Shown piece after piece: positions 21,801 to 32,785 of a DNA stretch of 64,000 bases; the stretch's first letter is position 1; each line of letters starts with the position of its first letter. Location of the stretch: assembly GCF_020536995.1 (NCBI RefSeq), contig NC_068359.1, positions 79,497,867 through 79,561,866 on the forward strand, written 5' to 3'. The translations under genes were made by a program, and so were the position numbers. The notes below the pieces were generated by a model. That model was not told where the DNA came from. It saw only the letters and a program-made list of their open reading frames with translations, and searched no databases. The stretch comes from Dreissena polymorpha. Lineage: Eukaryota > Mollusca > Bivalvia > Myida > Dreissenidae.

Positions 21801-23823
21801 TATTCATATTCTTTAAAAAAAATCACCTCATACTACGTACTTTACTTTTTTGATTTACACAATGACGTCATGTGGTACAAACAAACAAACAAAATATTGT
21901 ACAAGTTGATAAGTATATTACTAAATGTAACTATGCATATACATTAATAAAATATATTGTGCAAAGTTATAATTATACTGTTAAATGTAACTATGTATAT
22001 ATACCAATATATATGTTGTACAGGCGATACTGTATATTCATATCATAATGATCCGTGTTGAATCCTATATGTATATGGTCTGTCTTTATTCAGCGTCACA
22101 GGTGCTTAGAGAGCTCGAGAATAGATGCCTTGAGGAAGAACCGAAGAAAAAGGTGAAAAAAGTATCAGCAACCGATCGCGGATCACTACTGCTGAGGGTC
22201 GGATATCCGAGTGCAGAGGAAAAGGAAGCGATTGAACTAGCTGTGAAAAACGGGGAACTTAATGCAATATTCAATGAACTCGAAAATGAATTGAAAACGA
22301 TATGTTCTGACAAGAAACTGCGTTTGCAGACATCGGTTTTTGAAGATAGCATTCCCCAAACAGGTAAATCCGTATTTATAATATTGTGTATTTTCAGTGA
22401 TACAACTATTAATATAATATCTTTAAATATTTAAGTGCCAAAAAGATTAATCATATTAAAGGTTTTATGTGAATTTAAGTCGTTGCTTTGCACTAACTGT
22501 TCTATTTTATTTTTAATGGTTGGTGTTCTGTTATAGAGGTATTGGATAAGAACAAGAATTTTTCTCCTAATATAGTCTCTGGAGTTTCCTTAATTGTTCG
22601 TATTAACAATGCATCACGTAAATATATTAATTACATAATGTATCGCATAGTTCATCTCCAGTATAATTATCACATCTATTTTTAATGCATTTACTGTTTT
22701 AGATACTGAACACGCTCCAGAACCTAGCGCTGATGACGTGAGGAAGGTTGTAGTAAGGTAATAATCTACCTTGTTCCGTACCTGTATATAATATATCAAA
22801 CGATGTCTTTCACTTTGAAAGAAACATAAAAGACTAGGACTAAAATTTCAGTAGGGTAACGAAAGCTGCTTACGACGTCAGCATTGATGCATACATTGTT
22901 TACTAATTAAATCACAGTGTACGTGTATTTATTCTGCAATATAAAAAAAAGTGAGTAATATTGAGTTGTGTATGTACATTTGCAGCCAAAAGCCATCAAC
23001 ATCACCAAAGAAAAGGGAGTTACTAGTTGTTAAAAGTCTAGACATAAGAGCTGGAAACGATTCAGAAGATCCTAATATTACCGGATGTTCAATTGTATCT
23101 CTTAAACGACTCGCTGTGGCAGATCGTGCTAACAGATGCATCAAGTTAGTGGATACAGAAGCTGGTAAATGCGCTGGACAGTCGTTGACATTGTCATATG
23201 CCCCGTGGGATGTGATAAACATAGACGAGAACACCGCGATAGCATCCGCGCCATCTGCTGGCAAATTACTGCGTCTGAAAATAGGAGCTGATAAAATAGA
23301 ATTAACTCACGAGTATGAGTGCCATGATTCCTGTCGCGGATTGGCATATTCTTCCGGGCGACTGTATGTCACATACGGACGTCCTTATGCAAAGATCAAT
23401 CTCTTTAACATATTTGACGCATCGGTACAGCAAACAATACATCATGGAATGATGCATGACCCTTGGTATATCACTGTTGATAACGCAAATAAATCAATGT
23501 ACGTATCAGAAACGGAAAACCCCACAATCCTGCACTTAAGCAGTGAAGGAAGAGCTTTGAAACGTATTGATTTTAGTGGAATTGGTGAAGAACCGTTGGG
23601 AGTTATTTTGAAGGATAGTTCCAAGTTGTGGGTTTGCTGCTACAGCTGTGACAAAACACAATCTCTTCTTGAGATCGATGTTGAAAGTGGAGAAAGTGAG
23701 ATCCTTTTTAAAGACGAAGGCAAATACCCAAGTGTCATACAGATCCACCGACGTTCGGGAAACATATTTTTGAACTCGAAGGGATCATCTTGTATGATAC
23801 AGTGTACAATGAATGCAATTTAA
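15295..23823 (+). CDS. HEPN (DZIP3-like), three-module, NHL-propeller protein
   Basis: Eight exons: 15295-15862, 16531-16581, 16794-16853, about 17188-17409, 18344-18556, 22094-22363, 22703-22757 and 22986-23823, totalling 2277 bases (758 residues). Residues about 1-190 resemble the DZIP3/hRUL138-like HEPN domain, with the 'LFPG....WP..LFPFLI' core. A charged linker (ERERERG) follows, then three beta-alpha-alpha-beta modules, one per exon, then a Lys/Pro linker and a six-bladed NHL/SMP-30-like propeller. HEPN domains bind or cut RNA, or mediate assembly, and NHL propellers bind RNA or protein; a cytosolic defence sensor or effector is plausible but inferred. Weakest points are the end of exon 3 and the start of exon 4. 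A paralogue lies 30 kb downstream. Confidence 0.75.
16531..16581 (+). CDS. coiled linker exon, first gene
   Basis: Acceptor 'attatttcag', donor 'gtaaatg', 51 bases, phase 1 in and out. It encodes EQLRLHQQLEKVVNLRE, a likely helix. The paralogue has a 57-base counterpart. Confidence 0.7.
16794..16853 (+). CDS. charged linker exon, first gene
   Basis: Acceptor 'ccttgtag'; encodes ERERERGASGKCLPPQPYDQ. The donor 'gtacag' at 16854 was chosen because it keeps phase 1 and gives 60 bases, the same length as the paralogue's third exon. A donor further right would break the phase. Confidence 0.5.
17188..17409 (+). CDS. beta-alpha-alpha-beta module 1 exon, first gene
   Basis: Strong donor 'gtaagt' at 17410 after GFG. 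The core LVIELHLIPEFPEQSRQIAN aligns with ELTVEIDISGCNSAELHQVA in the paralogue. The acceptor is weak: the only AG that fits the frame is at 17186-17187, which adds about 16 residues with no counterpart in the paralogue. Confidence 0.55.
18344..18556 (+). CDS. beta-alpha-alpha-beta module 2 exon, first gene
   Basis: 213 bases, exactly the length of the matching paralogue exon, and the same phase. Encodes EYYAQLGCIEIHVRL, two helices and YELHAVLYKDAYNHVMDGIG. Hydrophobic strands flank two amphipathic helices. Confidence 0.8.
18557..22093. other. large intron of the first HEPN gene
   Basis: 3.5 kb between modules 2 and 3. Apart from the old repeat at 20290-20990 I see no gene; minus-strand open frames of 60-86 codons at 19.6-20.3 kb lack any domain. 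Confidence 0.55.
20290..20990. repeat. old degenerate tandem repeat in the intron
   Basis: At least three diverged units contain 'tcaaatgatgtccctggggt' or close variants, 'gaggtcacaactttttata' or 'ggtcaca..(t)ttata', and an 'acttgta.agtaa' run. This is a heavily decayed relative of the bivalve tandem-array elements. Confidence 0.5.
22094..22363 (+). CDS. beta-alpha-alpha-beta module 3 exon, first gene
   Basis: Acceptor 'tttattcag', donor 'gtaaat', 270 bases. A Lys-rich lead (EEEPKKKVKKV) precedes GSLLLRVGYPSAEEKEAIEL, a second helix and LRLQTSVFED. Strand-helix-helix-strand order matches module 2. The paralogue exon is 261 bases. Confidence 0.8.
22703..22757 (+). CDS. acidic linker exon, first gene
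   Basis: Acceptor 'actgttttag', donor 'gtaata'; phase changes from 1 to 2. Encodes DTEHAPEPSADDVRKVVV. Confidence 0.65.
22986..23823 (+). CDS. NHL/SMP-30-like beta-propeller exon, first gene
   Basis: Acceptor 'catttgcag', stop TAA at 23821. After a basic linker (KPSTSPKKRE) the remaining about 260 residues show repeated propeller strands: 'LAVADRANRCIKLVD', 'LYVTYGRPYAKINLFNIF', 'MYVSETENPTILHLSSEG', 'LWVCCYSCDKTQSLLEIDV' and 'IFLNSKGSSCMIQC'. This suggests five to six blades as in TRIM2/3-type NHL domains. A single exon for the whole propeller is usual in molluscan TRIM-like genes. Confidence 0.8.
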
Positions 23824-24680
23824 ACATTTGTAAATGCTTCAATGAGTTTGAACGTGTGATCTATTCGCCTCAGATGTTTTCCCAGATGTGCATGTACATT
23901 TATTAATTAGTCGCAATATTGGAAGTTCTTATATGAAATTGTATGTTTTAACATATATTGGGGACAATGTGTCAACATGTTGATTCATACGCCCACATAG
24001 CGCAGGAAATACGGTCACTGAAACCGCTTTGTTGTAATGTCACGCAAATTTTTTAACTGGTCATCGTATTGTTTCGATTTAATTTATTGAAGTTATCTAG
24101 TGAAAACAACTATCTTTGATGTTTGATGCAGTCGTTTAGTCGTGAACAGTATGCACATATATGTTTTATCTTATTATTGTTTGTGCTCCGAATGTTTTTT
24201 TATTTATTTTTTTTTGTTTTGTTTTTCAGTTAACTACAAGGAATTTTCATTTCAATGAAAATTAACAATAAAGAAATTATCTTAAAGAATTGTTCAACAA
24301 TACATTTTAGTATTACACTATTGACATCAATATTGTTGTAGTTGTGAATTTACATTACAAACTTGTTGGATTTATCGACGTTTTTTGCTAAAAACGGCTA
24401 GATTGTACATATTTACTGATATGTGCAGTGAAACAAAATCACATAATAAGTTCTAGATTACCCATCGAATGAAGTAACTATTTCAATCATATTTATGAAA
24501 AATGATTTAAAACTTTGTATATTTAACAAGTATTTTAAGAATTCAATATAATTTTAACATCCTTAAAATGGGATATAACGTAAATAACAAACAAGTATTA
24601 TCATGTTTCATTTAAACAATTGTGTAGCATTACGAGAAACAATTATGATGAATTGTAAACGACACTCTACAAACCTATAA
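23824..24680. other. 3' untranslated region and downstream DNA of the first HEPN gene
   Basis: A polyadenylation signal 'aataaa' occurs at about 24267, roughly 445 bases after the stop, giving a plausible 3' end. No other gene is seen. Confidence 0.45.
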
Positions 24681-25014
24681 TATATGACCAATGCTGGGAA
24701 AATCAGTCTTGTGTTCAAAAAATCACATTTTGACTTTTGGGCAATTTTGGATTCTCTAAACATTGTAGTTCAAAAAAATGATATAGATTTTTTGATGTAT
24801 CATATTCAAATATAATTTTATGACCTTCCAAAGTGACCAACCCTACATTTTTCCGTCACTAAAAGTTATCATTTAATACAAAAAAACAACCAAAACATTC
24901 AAAAAAACAAGCACATTGTTTTATTAAAACAATACTCTTTCCTTTAGTCAAATAAATAATTATAGTGCAATAAACTGACAACAGCATTATGGACATTTAA
25001 AATGTATCATTTGT

Positions 25015-25550
25015 GTTGCTATGGTAACCGATCTACATGTTAATAATCACCAGAGCACACAATCACACCTTTTATAAATATATGAATTGTATTTTCAATC
25101 ATGTGTTTGTTTAAAGGCAAACACAACATTAATTTCACTGTTTTGTAACTAGTAAAACAATAACAATCAATAATTTGTGTGTTCCATGAACAATTTCCTT
25201 TTTTAATCAGTTACGTGTGTATTTAAGTATAATGTAACCTCAAACACAACAGAAAGGAAAAAAACAGCATTAAAAGTGTTGGTTAAAAGTACAGTTGGAT
25301 ACTCAATGTTTCAGTATATGAAATAATCATTATTTATCATTATTTCTGATATAGAAAAATAGACAAAATAAACAATAACTTATACATCAAAATTGTTTGT
25401 TTTTGTTACTATGGAAACAATGTAGCAAACAAACAAAAATATAGGATTTTCATTGTAAAACAAAAATAAATACAATATTCACACTGATTTTTTTCCAGTT
25501 TTTCGGAAAGGCAGTCTGTGTCCATAAGGTGAAAACAATTGCATGGTAAC
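25015..25550. promoter_or_regulatory. three X-box-like motifs
   Basis: GTTGCTATGGTAAC at 25015-25028 and GTTACTATGGAAAC at 25405-25418 are close to the RFX-factor X-box consensus (GTTGCCATGGTAAC type). A weaker third, 'attgcatggtaac', is at 25538-25550. They lie in gene-free DNA downstream of the decayed transposase-like gene and may belong to its repeat family rather than to a host promoter. Confidence 0.35.
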
Positions 25551-26791
25551 ATGGAAAAAAATATTTTTGTTTTGTAAGTATGAGATATAAAAAACTTGAA
25601 AACATGCTTATGCAATTAGAACAACAAACGTTTGTATTGAACATTTCAAAACCTGTATCAACTGACACATTTAGCACTCGTATACATGTTTAAGCTTTCC
25701 TAGGAGTAGAGGATTTTTTGCACTGTTTTGGGCAAAATATATCACCCAATACCTTGGACAAAATAAACACTGATACATGATGTATGTAATTGTTGTGGCA
25801 TTATCAGAGAAGATCAGATGCGCATCTTAATGCATGTTCTTTTTTGGGAGGCACAGTCTGTATTTTGTCGCTCACCAGTAGCGCGTTTCGGACATGTCAA
25901 GTTTTTTGGTTCATCTGTGCAACAAAATTCTCGAATGTTTTCAAATAAATATCACAGTCAGATGGTCCAGATCAAGCCCTTTCGCAAACATTTCTTATGG
26001 CAGGTTGTCACAGCTCACATTAACATTCACTTTCGAGACCTTCCTGAGAGTGATTCTGACTACTGGTGAGTCCCTAAATTCCCTGCACTCAACAACACCG
26101 GGATGATCCGCTGACACATGGAATTGATTCAATTTGGTGACATTCTTTATGGGGTGAAACAATGTTGAAAGGTAATCCTTCCTGTCTAAGAAAACAACAG
26201 GATTGGAAGTGTCCCCCACAAGCTGGCGGATGTTGTGGCCCGTCCTTGACGATAACCCCACAGACGCAGCGACATCAGACAGCAATTGTGCATTGGAGTT
26301 TCTGTATCAAGAGTACCATTAAACTAAGAAACAATTGCAAAATATAGTTTTCCTATTATCAAATTATTATTTTGTTGTTGTTGTTGTAATAGAAAACTAC
26401 AAAGTTTGAAGGATGATTTTGCATGGGATTTTGTTTGCCATATCAAAAATTTCATACCAATAAAACACCTGAAACTACTAAAATAAATATTTATTTTCAT
26501 GTTACAAGACATAAAGTACCTACACACTATTTTTAATTGATTTATGTTTTATTATTTTTATATTTTATTACATGGCAGAACTATACAACTGGATAGACCT
26601 ATGGAAATGCAAACAAGGTTTATCAAGACGGATCATGCATGTCACATACACTATACTGTGATAAGGAATTAACCTCCACTTTGACTTCCAGATGCCAAAG
26701 TGCCAATCTGGTGTAAACTTTGTATGTCTTATCTACATAAAGCTTAGTGTGATGATTCTGTGTAAACCTGAAATGTTAAAAAATAATTTTA

Positions 26792-29700
26792 GCTCCACTG
26801 GCCAAAGGCCAGCGGGGCTTATGTCATGGTCCTGTGTCCGTCGTGTGTGCGTCCGTGCGTTGACTTTTTCTTTTAACATCTTCTCCTAAACAACTGGTCA
26901 AAATCTGATGAAATTTCTCAGGAATGTTCCTGTGGTGAACCTCTTTCAAATTTGTTCAAATTATGCCCCTGGGGTCAAAATCGACCCTGCCCCGGGGGGT
27001 TAAAAAATTGAAAATTTGCTTATATAAGGCCTATTTTGTGCAAACTTTAAAAATCTTCTTGTCGATACCCATTGGGCCTAGGGCTACCAAATTTGCTATG
27101 TAGTGACATCTTATAGTCCTCTTCGAAATATGTTCAAATTATGCCCCTGTGGTCAAATTTGACCCTGCCCCGGGGGGTTAAAAAATTGAAAATTTGCTTA
27201 TATAAGGCCTATTTTGTGCAAACTTTAAAAATCTTCTTGTCCATAACCATTGGGCCAAGGGCTACCAAATTTTGTATGTAGTGACATCTTATAGTCCTCT
27301 ATCAATTTTGTTCAAATTATGCCCCTGGGGTCAAATTTGACCCTGCCCCAGGGGGTCAAAAGATTGAACATTTGCTTATATAAGGCCTATTTTTGCAAAT
27401 TTTAAAAATCTTCTTGTCCAGAACCGTATTGCGTAGGGCTACCAAATTTGGTATGTAGTGACATCTTATTGTCCTTTACCAAGTTTGTTCAAATTATGCC
27501 CCTGGGGTCAAATTTGACCCTGCTCCGGGGGGTTAAATAATTGAAAATTTGCTTATATAAGGCCTATTTTGTGCAAACTTTAAAAATCTTCTTGCCCATA
27601 ACCATTGGGCCTAGGGCTACCAAATTTGCCATGTATTGACATCTTATAGTCCTCTACCAAGTTTGTTCAAATTATTCCCCTGGGGTCAAATTTGACCCTG
27701 CCCCGGGGTTAAAAATTTGAAAATTTGCTTACATAAGGCCTATTTTGTGCAAACTAAAAAAAATCTTCTTATCCATACCCATTGGGCCTAGGGCTACCAA
27801 ATTTGCTATGTAGTGACATCTTATAGTCCTCTTCCAAGTTTGTTCAAATTATGCCCCTGTGGTCAAATTTTACCCTGCCCCGGGGGGTTAAACAATTGAA
27901 AATTTGCTTATATAAGGCTTATTTTGTGCAAACTTTAAAAATCTTCTTGTCCATAACCATTGGGCCTAGGGCTACCAAATTTTGTATGTAGTGACATCTT
28001 ATAGTCCTCTATCAAGTTTGTTCAAATTATGCCCCTTGGGTCAAATTTGACCCTGCCCCAGGGGGTCAAAAGATTGAACATTTGCTTATATAAGGCCTAT
28101 TTTGTGAAAACTTTAAAAATCTTCTTGTCCATAAGAATTGGGCCAAGGGCTACCACATTTGTTGTGTAGTGACATCTTATAGTCCTCTACCAAGTTTGTT
28201 CAAATTATGCCCCTGGGGTCAAATTTGACCCTGCCCCGGGGGTCAAAAAATTAAAAATTTACTTATATAAGGCCTATTTTGTGCAAACTTTAAAAATCTT
28301 CTTGTCCATAACCATTGGGCCTAGGGCTACCAAATTTGGTATATAGTGACATCTAATAGTCCTCTACCAAGCTAGTTCAAATTATGCCCCTGGGGTCAAA
28401 TTTGACCATGCCTTGGGGTGTCAAAAAATCGAAACTTTGCTTATAAAAGGCCTATTTTGTCCAAATTTTAAACATCTTCTTGTCCATAACTGTATGGCTT
28501 AGGGCTACCAAATTTGGTATGTAATGACATCTTATAGTCTTCTACCAAGTTTGTTCAAATTAAGCCCCTGTGATCAAATTTGAACATTCCCCAGGGGTCA
28601 CAAAATTGAACATATGCTTATATTGGGCCCATTTTGTGCAAACTATAAAAATCTTCTTGTCCATAACCATTGGGCCTATTTCTACCAAATTCGGTAGGTA
28701 GTGACATCTAATAGTTCTCTACTTAGCTTGTTCAAATTATGCCCCAAAGAACAAATTTGACCTTGTCCAGGGGTCACAAAAATGAAAATATGCTTAAATA
28801 AGGCCTATTTTGTGCAAACTTTAAAAATCTTCTTGTTCTTAATTACAGAGCCTAGGGCTACTAAATTTGGTATGTAGTGATATCTAATATTCCCTTACCA
28901 AATTTGTTCAAATTATTCCCCTGTGCTCAAATTTGACCCGGCCCGGGGGTCACAAAACTGAACATATGACGTTTACCAGTGGATATTACTGCGGCCGTTT
29001 GGCTGTGACCAACAACAACAACAACAACATCTTGTAAACATGAGATAAAACCCTGTCATTTAGTGCCATTTTAGTTCAGATGGTGACTGCTTACAAAGGC
29101 ATTGAAGTAAGAACATGTGTTATGAATGTTTTTCTTATAAACTGAAAAAAAGTCGGGTTTTATTTAAGTATGTCGAAAGTGACCATATATTCGGATGAAA
29201 ATATTTTGGATGGCATGTTAATTTCATTTCTTTTTTGTAGTATTTAAACCAGTTTAATAATATATTATTGATTTTAAAAACACAATTTCCATGAAAATAA
29301 TTATTTCAAGGAAAGTCAATATATGATACTGCACGGTAAACTCAAACTTTGTATCCAAGAGAAGGTGTTGAAATGAATGAAGTTCAATGTTCTTAACTAT
29401 CGTATATGCTGCTTTTTAATAACTAATGATTCATTGTTCCATTTGTGAATCGTGACTCATGAATTGTTGAAATGATTGTCAATTGCTCAACAATCCATAT
29501 ATATTTCTGACCATTTTGTTAATTTTCTTAATATAAGTTATGAATTGATCTTAGAAGTCAAATGTATTACATAATTAAATACATTTATAAATATAAAGAA
29601 ATAATTTTTAGACTATCATAATATTCTCAGGCCTGTTGGCCTTAGGGATGTGCGGGTTGATGAGCAATTTCTCCTTTTATCACAATTATTTCTACCGTAC

Positions 29701-30165
29701 CTGATCTTTTCCTTCATATTCCATTTTAATTCAATTGACGTCTGCAGCGTCTTTCAAATTGGGAAAGTCCAAAATGTGTTGTTTGGTAAAGGGTTAAGGC
29801 ATTTTGATTCCTATGGGTCTTGTGAATCTGTTTCAAATCAAATGCGTAGTTTTGATCTTCAGCATCTAAAAATATGTGAAATAGAAAGAACGACAATATC
29901 TTTTGGAGAGATAAATGTACCTACGTTATAAGCAAAGGACCTGTGCAACAATTCCCGGGCTTTTTAGTCTGTTTAGTAAACACGGTAGTAACTTTTTCCA
30001 TATATAAAAACGCTCACCCTTCCAACTTTAAGCGCCCAGTGGGACAAGAGATAGAAAGAGAAAGTCACATGCTTGAGTACATTTCAACCCATGCGCATCA
30101 CACGTTTTTTTCGCAAAGTAAAAACAATGGAGCAATACAGGGCCATCATGGCCCTCTTGTTTAAA
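26792..30165 (+). mobile_element. large tandem-array element with hairpin ends
   Basis: The left end is 'agctccactggccaaaggcc', a hairpin, followed by a GTCC/GTGC-rich stretch (26831-26862). Twelve tandem units of about 178 bases then run from about 26940 to 28970, each with 'gttcaaattatgcccctgg', 'ggtcaaatttgaccctgccc', 'tgcttatataaggcctattt' and 'aaaatcttcttgtccataac'. A unique right part ends with hairpin 'agggccatcatggccct' and 'cttgttt' at 30137-30160. The general plan equals that of the element at 5428-6612. It sits inside an intron of the decayed transposase-like gene. Whether 28970-30165 is one element or a second inserted one is unsure. Confidence 0.6.
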
Positions 30166-30438
30166 AAGGTCAGGCTACAATTTAGAACATGTATTTTGTA
30201 GTAATTTACTGACTTAAAAATGGTTTGACTCATTTCAATATATTATTTTAAGAGATTTTTCCTTTTGGGATTGATACAAGAGTAAAATAAAATACATTTT
30301 CACTACATATCAACACGCTTTACCATTTTGCAATTGCATTACTGCAAACAAATATTTTTAACCACAGGTTTAGCTAAATTAAGTTCTCAACATTAAAAAA
30401 AGCTATCAGAAACACAATAACTAAGGGTTTGTTATTAC

Positions 30439-30633
30439 CTACAAGAACTCTCCACAGAAGGTACCAGATGACTATGTTGTTTTTATTTTGGCCGCAACAT
30501 TTGTCACACTGAAAGTGAGCATGCTGTTCTCCAAGACTGTTTGTGTTGAGGAAGTGGTAAACCTGGCTGACCACAGCATTTGCACCTTTACCATGTGACT
30601 GGCCTTTGTCTGCGAGGTAAAACACCTGCTTTC
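30439..30633 (-). pseudogene. transposase-like core exon (GKGAN ... GQNKN)
   Basis: 195 bases, phase 1 on both sides, acceptor 'tgttttacag', donor 'gtaata'. It is the best preserved exon of the decayed gene. It reads open throughout, but the acidic/His cluster before GQNKN is altered. Confidence 0.65.
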
Positions 30634-30799
30634 CTGTAAAACAGAAGACTAATAAATATACCGTAATATCTTACTAGAGATACCCAAATAGTTCTTTTTT
30701 TTCCAATCAATTAATAGGTGGTTTGAAACATTTAGATAATGCATGGTTATTGTCTTATCATAAAAGATTGATATTAGACGAGAATGATATCCTCCAGAC

Positions 30800-30834
30800 C
30801 ACACACGCACACAAACACGCACACACACACACAA
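30800..30834. repeat. (CA)n microsatellite
   Basis: About 35 bases of interrupted CA repeat. Confidence 0.8.
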
Positions 30835-31466
30835 CGATAAAAAGTAAATAATCAATCGGTAGTTGATTACATTAATAGACTGATTCAATTTTTGGGTAGC
30901 AATGATATTAAATTAATTCAAATACCAGATCCTTCACAGCTGATTCCATACACCTCACACTTCCTCGGGGTCTTGAAATATAACTTCCCAGCCTGTAGAA
31001 TATCAAATTATTGGTTATTTATCTACATAACACTTTTTTATAATCATAATTATTAATTAAATTTGCGCTTAAACCTTTCTAAAATGTCAACCTTAAATTT
31101 ATTTTGTTTATCAGCTTCTGCCAAATCAAGTTCAGACTTTTTAATAAACACAGTATCTGATGTTGTTTTTTTTGACAGCTTCTACATCAATATCAACATC
31201 AGACTCATCATGGTTTGACTAGGTCACTTTCATAATAACCTAACACATCAAACAAATCTCGAGTAGCGGGTGAGAAGTTTCAAAATAAAGGTGAAATTTA
31301 ATATGGAATAGTGTTGGTGTAAATAAATTGAGACATGATATTTTAAAGTCAAATTTCAATCTACCACCATTTCATGTAAACAATTCAGTTGCTATCGTAC
31401 AGTTTACTTCCGGGTCAAACTTGCGAGTCGCGAAAATTAATCACAAAGCAAAAATACACATATATC

Positions 31467-31986
31467 TGTGGTGTTTATTTAGGTTAGCTCTTCAGTGGGT
31501 TTTGCATGCAATTTCAGCAACTACTAACAACGACACTTGACTAATACACTCACATGAGCATCGACTGTAAACCTTGTCAGGATGGCACTGTCGTCCTTGG
31601 CAGTACACTCTTCGAGGGAAACGCTCGTCCGCAATCGTCGTCGGCTGCAGACAACCGATCCTCCTGGGAATACCTACCCCACGCACAGGCTAAACCTCCA
31701 GGGCAAGACACTTAGTCACAGGCTAATACTTACGTCACAGGTTTACACTTATGCTCCTCCTGGAAATACTTACCTCAGGGCATCTATCTTCCTGGCAATA
31801 CTTACCTCAGGGAACACGTCTGCACACGTTCGCGGACCGGGTAGCAAGAGAGCATGGTCATCCCATCAGGCATCTGCGTCCATCCGATTGGCTCCACATC
31901 ATGCAACATGGTCCCGTCACATGAACGACGCAAGCCGGGTACCAACTCTGCATAGGGGCGTGGCACCAGATGTCACTGGCACTACA
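31467..31986 (-). repeat. 3' LTR of the retroelement
   Basis: Near-identical to 38789-39313, sharing 'tgtggtgtttatttaggtta' at the left end and 'ccagatgtcactggcact' near the right end. It is the downstream LTR because the element reads on the minus strand. Confidence 0.85.
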
Positions 31987-32009
31987 CTCCCCTCACTTTT
32001 CTCTTTTTG
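31987..32009 (-). promoter_or_regulatory. polypurine tract of the LTR element
   Basis: On the minus strand a run of A and G (one T) ends exactly at the start of the downstream LTR. This fixes the LTR border and the element's direction. Confidence 0.7.
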
Positions 32010-32085
32010 GGAAGACCCCCTACTCACAAAAGGTGTCGTCCCGCCGAATGTCATAGTCGTCCCGCCGTAGACGTCCCGTCGCACC

Positions 32086-32275
32086 CGAGGAAGTATATTG
32101 ACTATCTTTCGGACCCCAATGCCCCGTTCGTAAGCAAGGAGGGCGCCTTCGCCATGCAACGTACTCTAAAGCCGCTGCGCCCAAGCCGTCCCATGCACCC
32201 CAAGGAAGTATATTGACTTTCTCTCGGACCCCAATGCCCCTTTCGTAAGCAAGGAGGGCGCCTTCGCCATGCGAT
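32086..32275. repeat. 115-base tandem duplication inside the LTR element
   Basis: Two copies of 'ggaagtatattgact', 'cggaccccaatgcccc' and 'gtaagcaaggagggcgcctt' begin at 32089 and 32204. They lie in the non-coding part near the downstream LTR. Confidence 0.7.
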
Positions 32276-32699
32276 GTACGCCTAGACGCAGCGACCTAGC
32301 GGATCTATGACCGTGCTCGGACTCCCCAAAGTCGGGACGACCTAATTGTTTCAAAACTACAGGCACGCCACAACGTGCGCAGAATGGGGGCCTCAACCCT
32401 AGATAGACCACAACTAATTTAACCCATTGGCCGGTTTTCGTACGACCACCAAGCATATTTTAATATGCATGCATACCCCAATTAAAGTGTAATACCCTCC
32501 ATAAAATGTCAGTTATCCCTGGTCTGAAATCAACGCTAACAGTTAAGTATTGATTTATTTTGCCGTTCACAGTCTCATGCCGAGAGATTAATGGGCTCGC
32601 CCAGCCAGTAAATCCACAAAGCTTTAGCCATGGACAGCCTTCAGCTGTGAACAGTTACACTAAAATTTCACTAAAAAACTTATCTAAATAATATTTACC

Positions 32700-32785
32700 A
32701 CCACGTTGGGTGACATGCAACAGTTTCCCACGGTTCCTGACATGCAATAATTCTCCACAGTTCCTGACATGCAACAATTTACATC
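32700..32785. repeat. short tandem repeat 'ttcctgacatgcaa' in the LTR element
   Basis: Three units of about 30 bases, each with 'tgacatgcaa(c/t)a'. No function visible. Confidence 0.6.

Larger units (their letters stand above)
25870..31260 (-). pseudogene. decayed multi-exon transposase-like gene of a multicopy family
   Basis: Reading right to left: coding remnants at about 31050-31260 (KKSELDLAEADKQNKFK), exon 30926-30992 (GKLYFKTPRKCEVYGISCEG), exon 30439-30633 (KQVFYLADKGQSHGKGANAV and CCGQNKNNIVIWYLLWRVL), exon 26674-26767 (HTKFTPDWHFGIWKSKWR) and a last exon from 26301 to about 25870 (NAQLLSDVAASVGLS, FHVSADHPGVVECREF, later ENIREFCCTDEPKNLTCPK). Splice signals and phases agree across the first four junctions. 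The order 'YF.TPRKC..G..CE', 'GKGAN', 'GQNKNN', 'HTKF.PDW.FG' is known to me from abundant uncharacterised molluscan proteins that look like transposase or domesticated-transposase copies. The usual HADN before GQNKN reads QCDK, and the last two exons hold in-frame stops, so this copy is dead. Confidence 0.65.

Noticed and set aside
22929-23264. Minus-strand open frame of 111 codons
   Set aside because: Shadow of the propeller exon of the plus-strand HEPN gene.
26940-28970. CRISPR-like array
   Set aside because: Units are 178 bases without unique spacers, in an animal genome; it is a transposon-type tandem array.
31582-32070. Plus-strand open frame of 162 codons over the left LTR
   Set aside because: A near-identical frame occurs in the other LTR (38896-39336). 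It is LTR sequence read on the wrong strand, with no domain.
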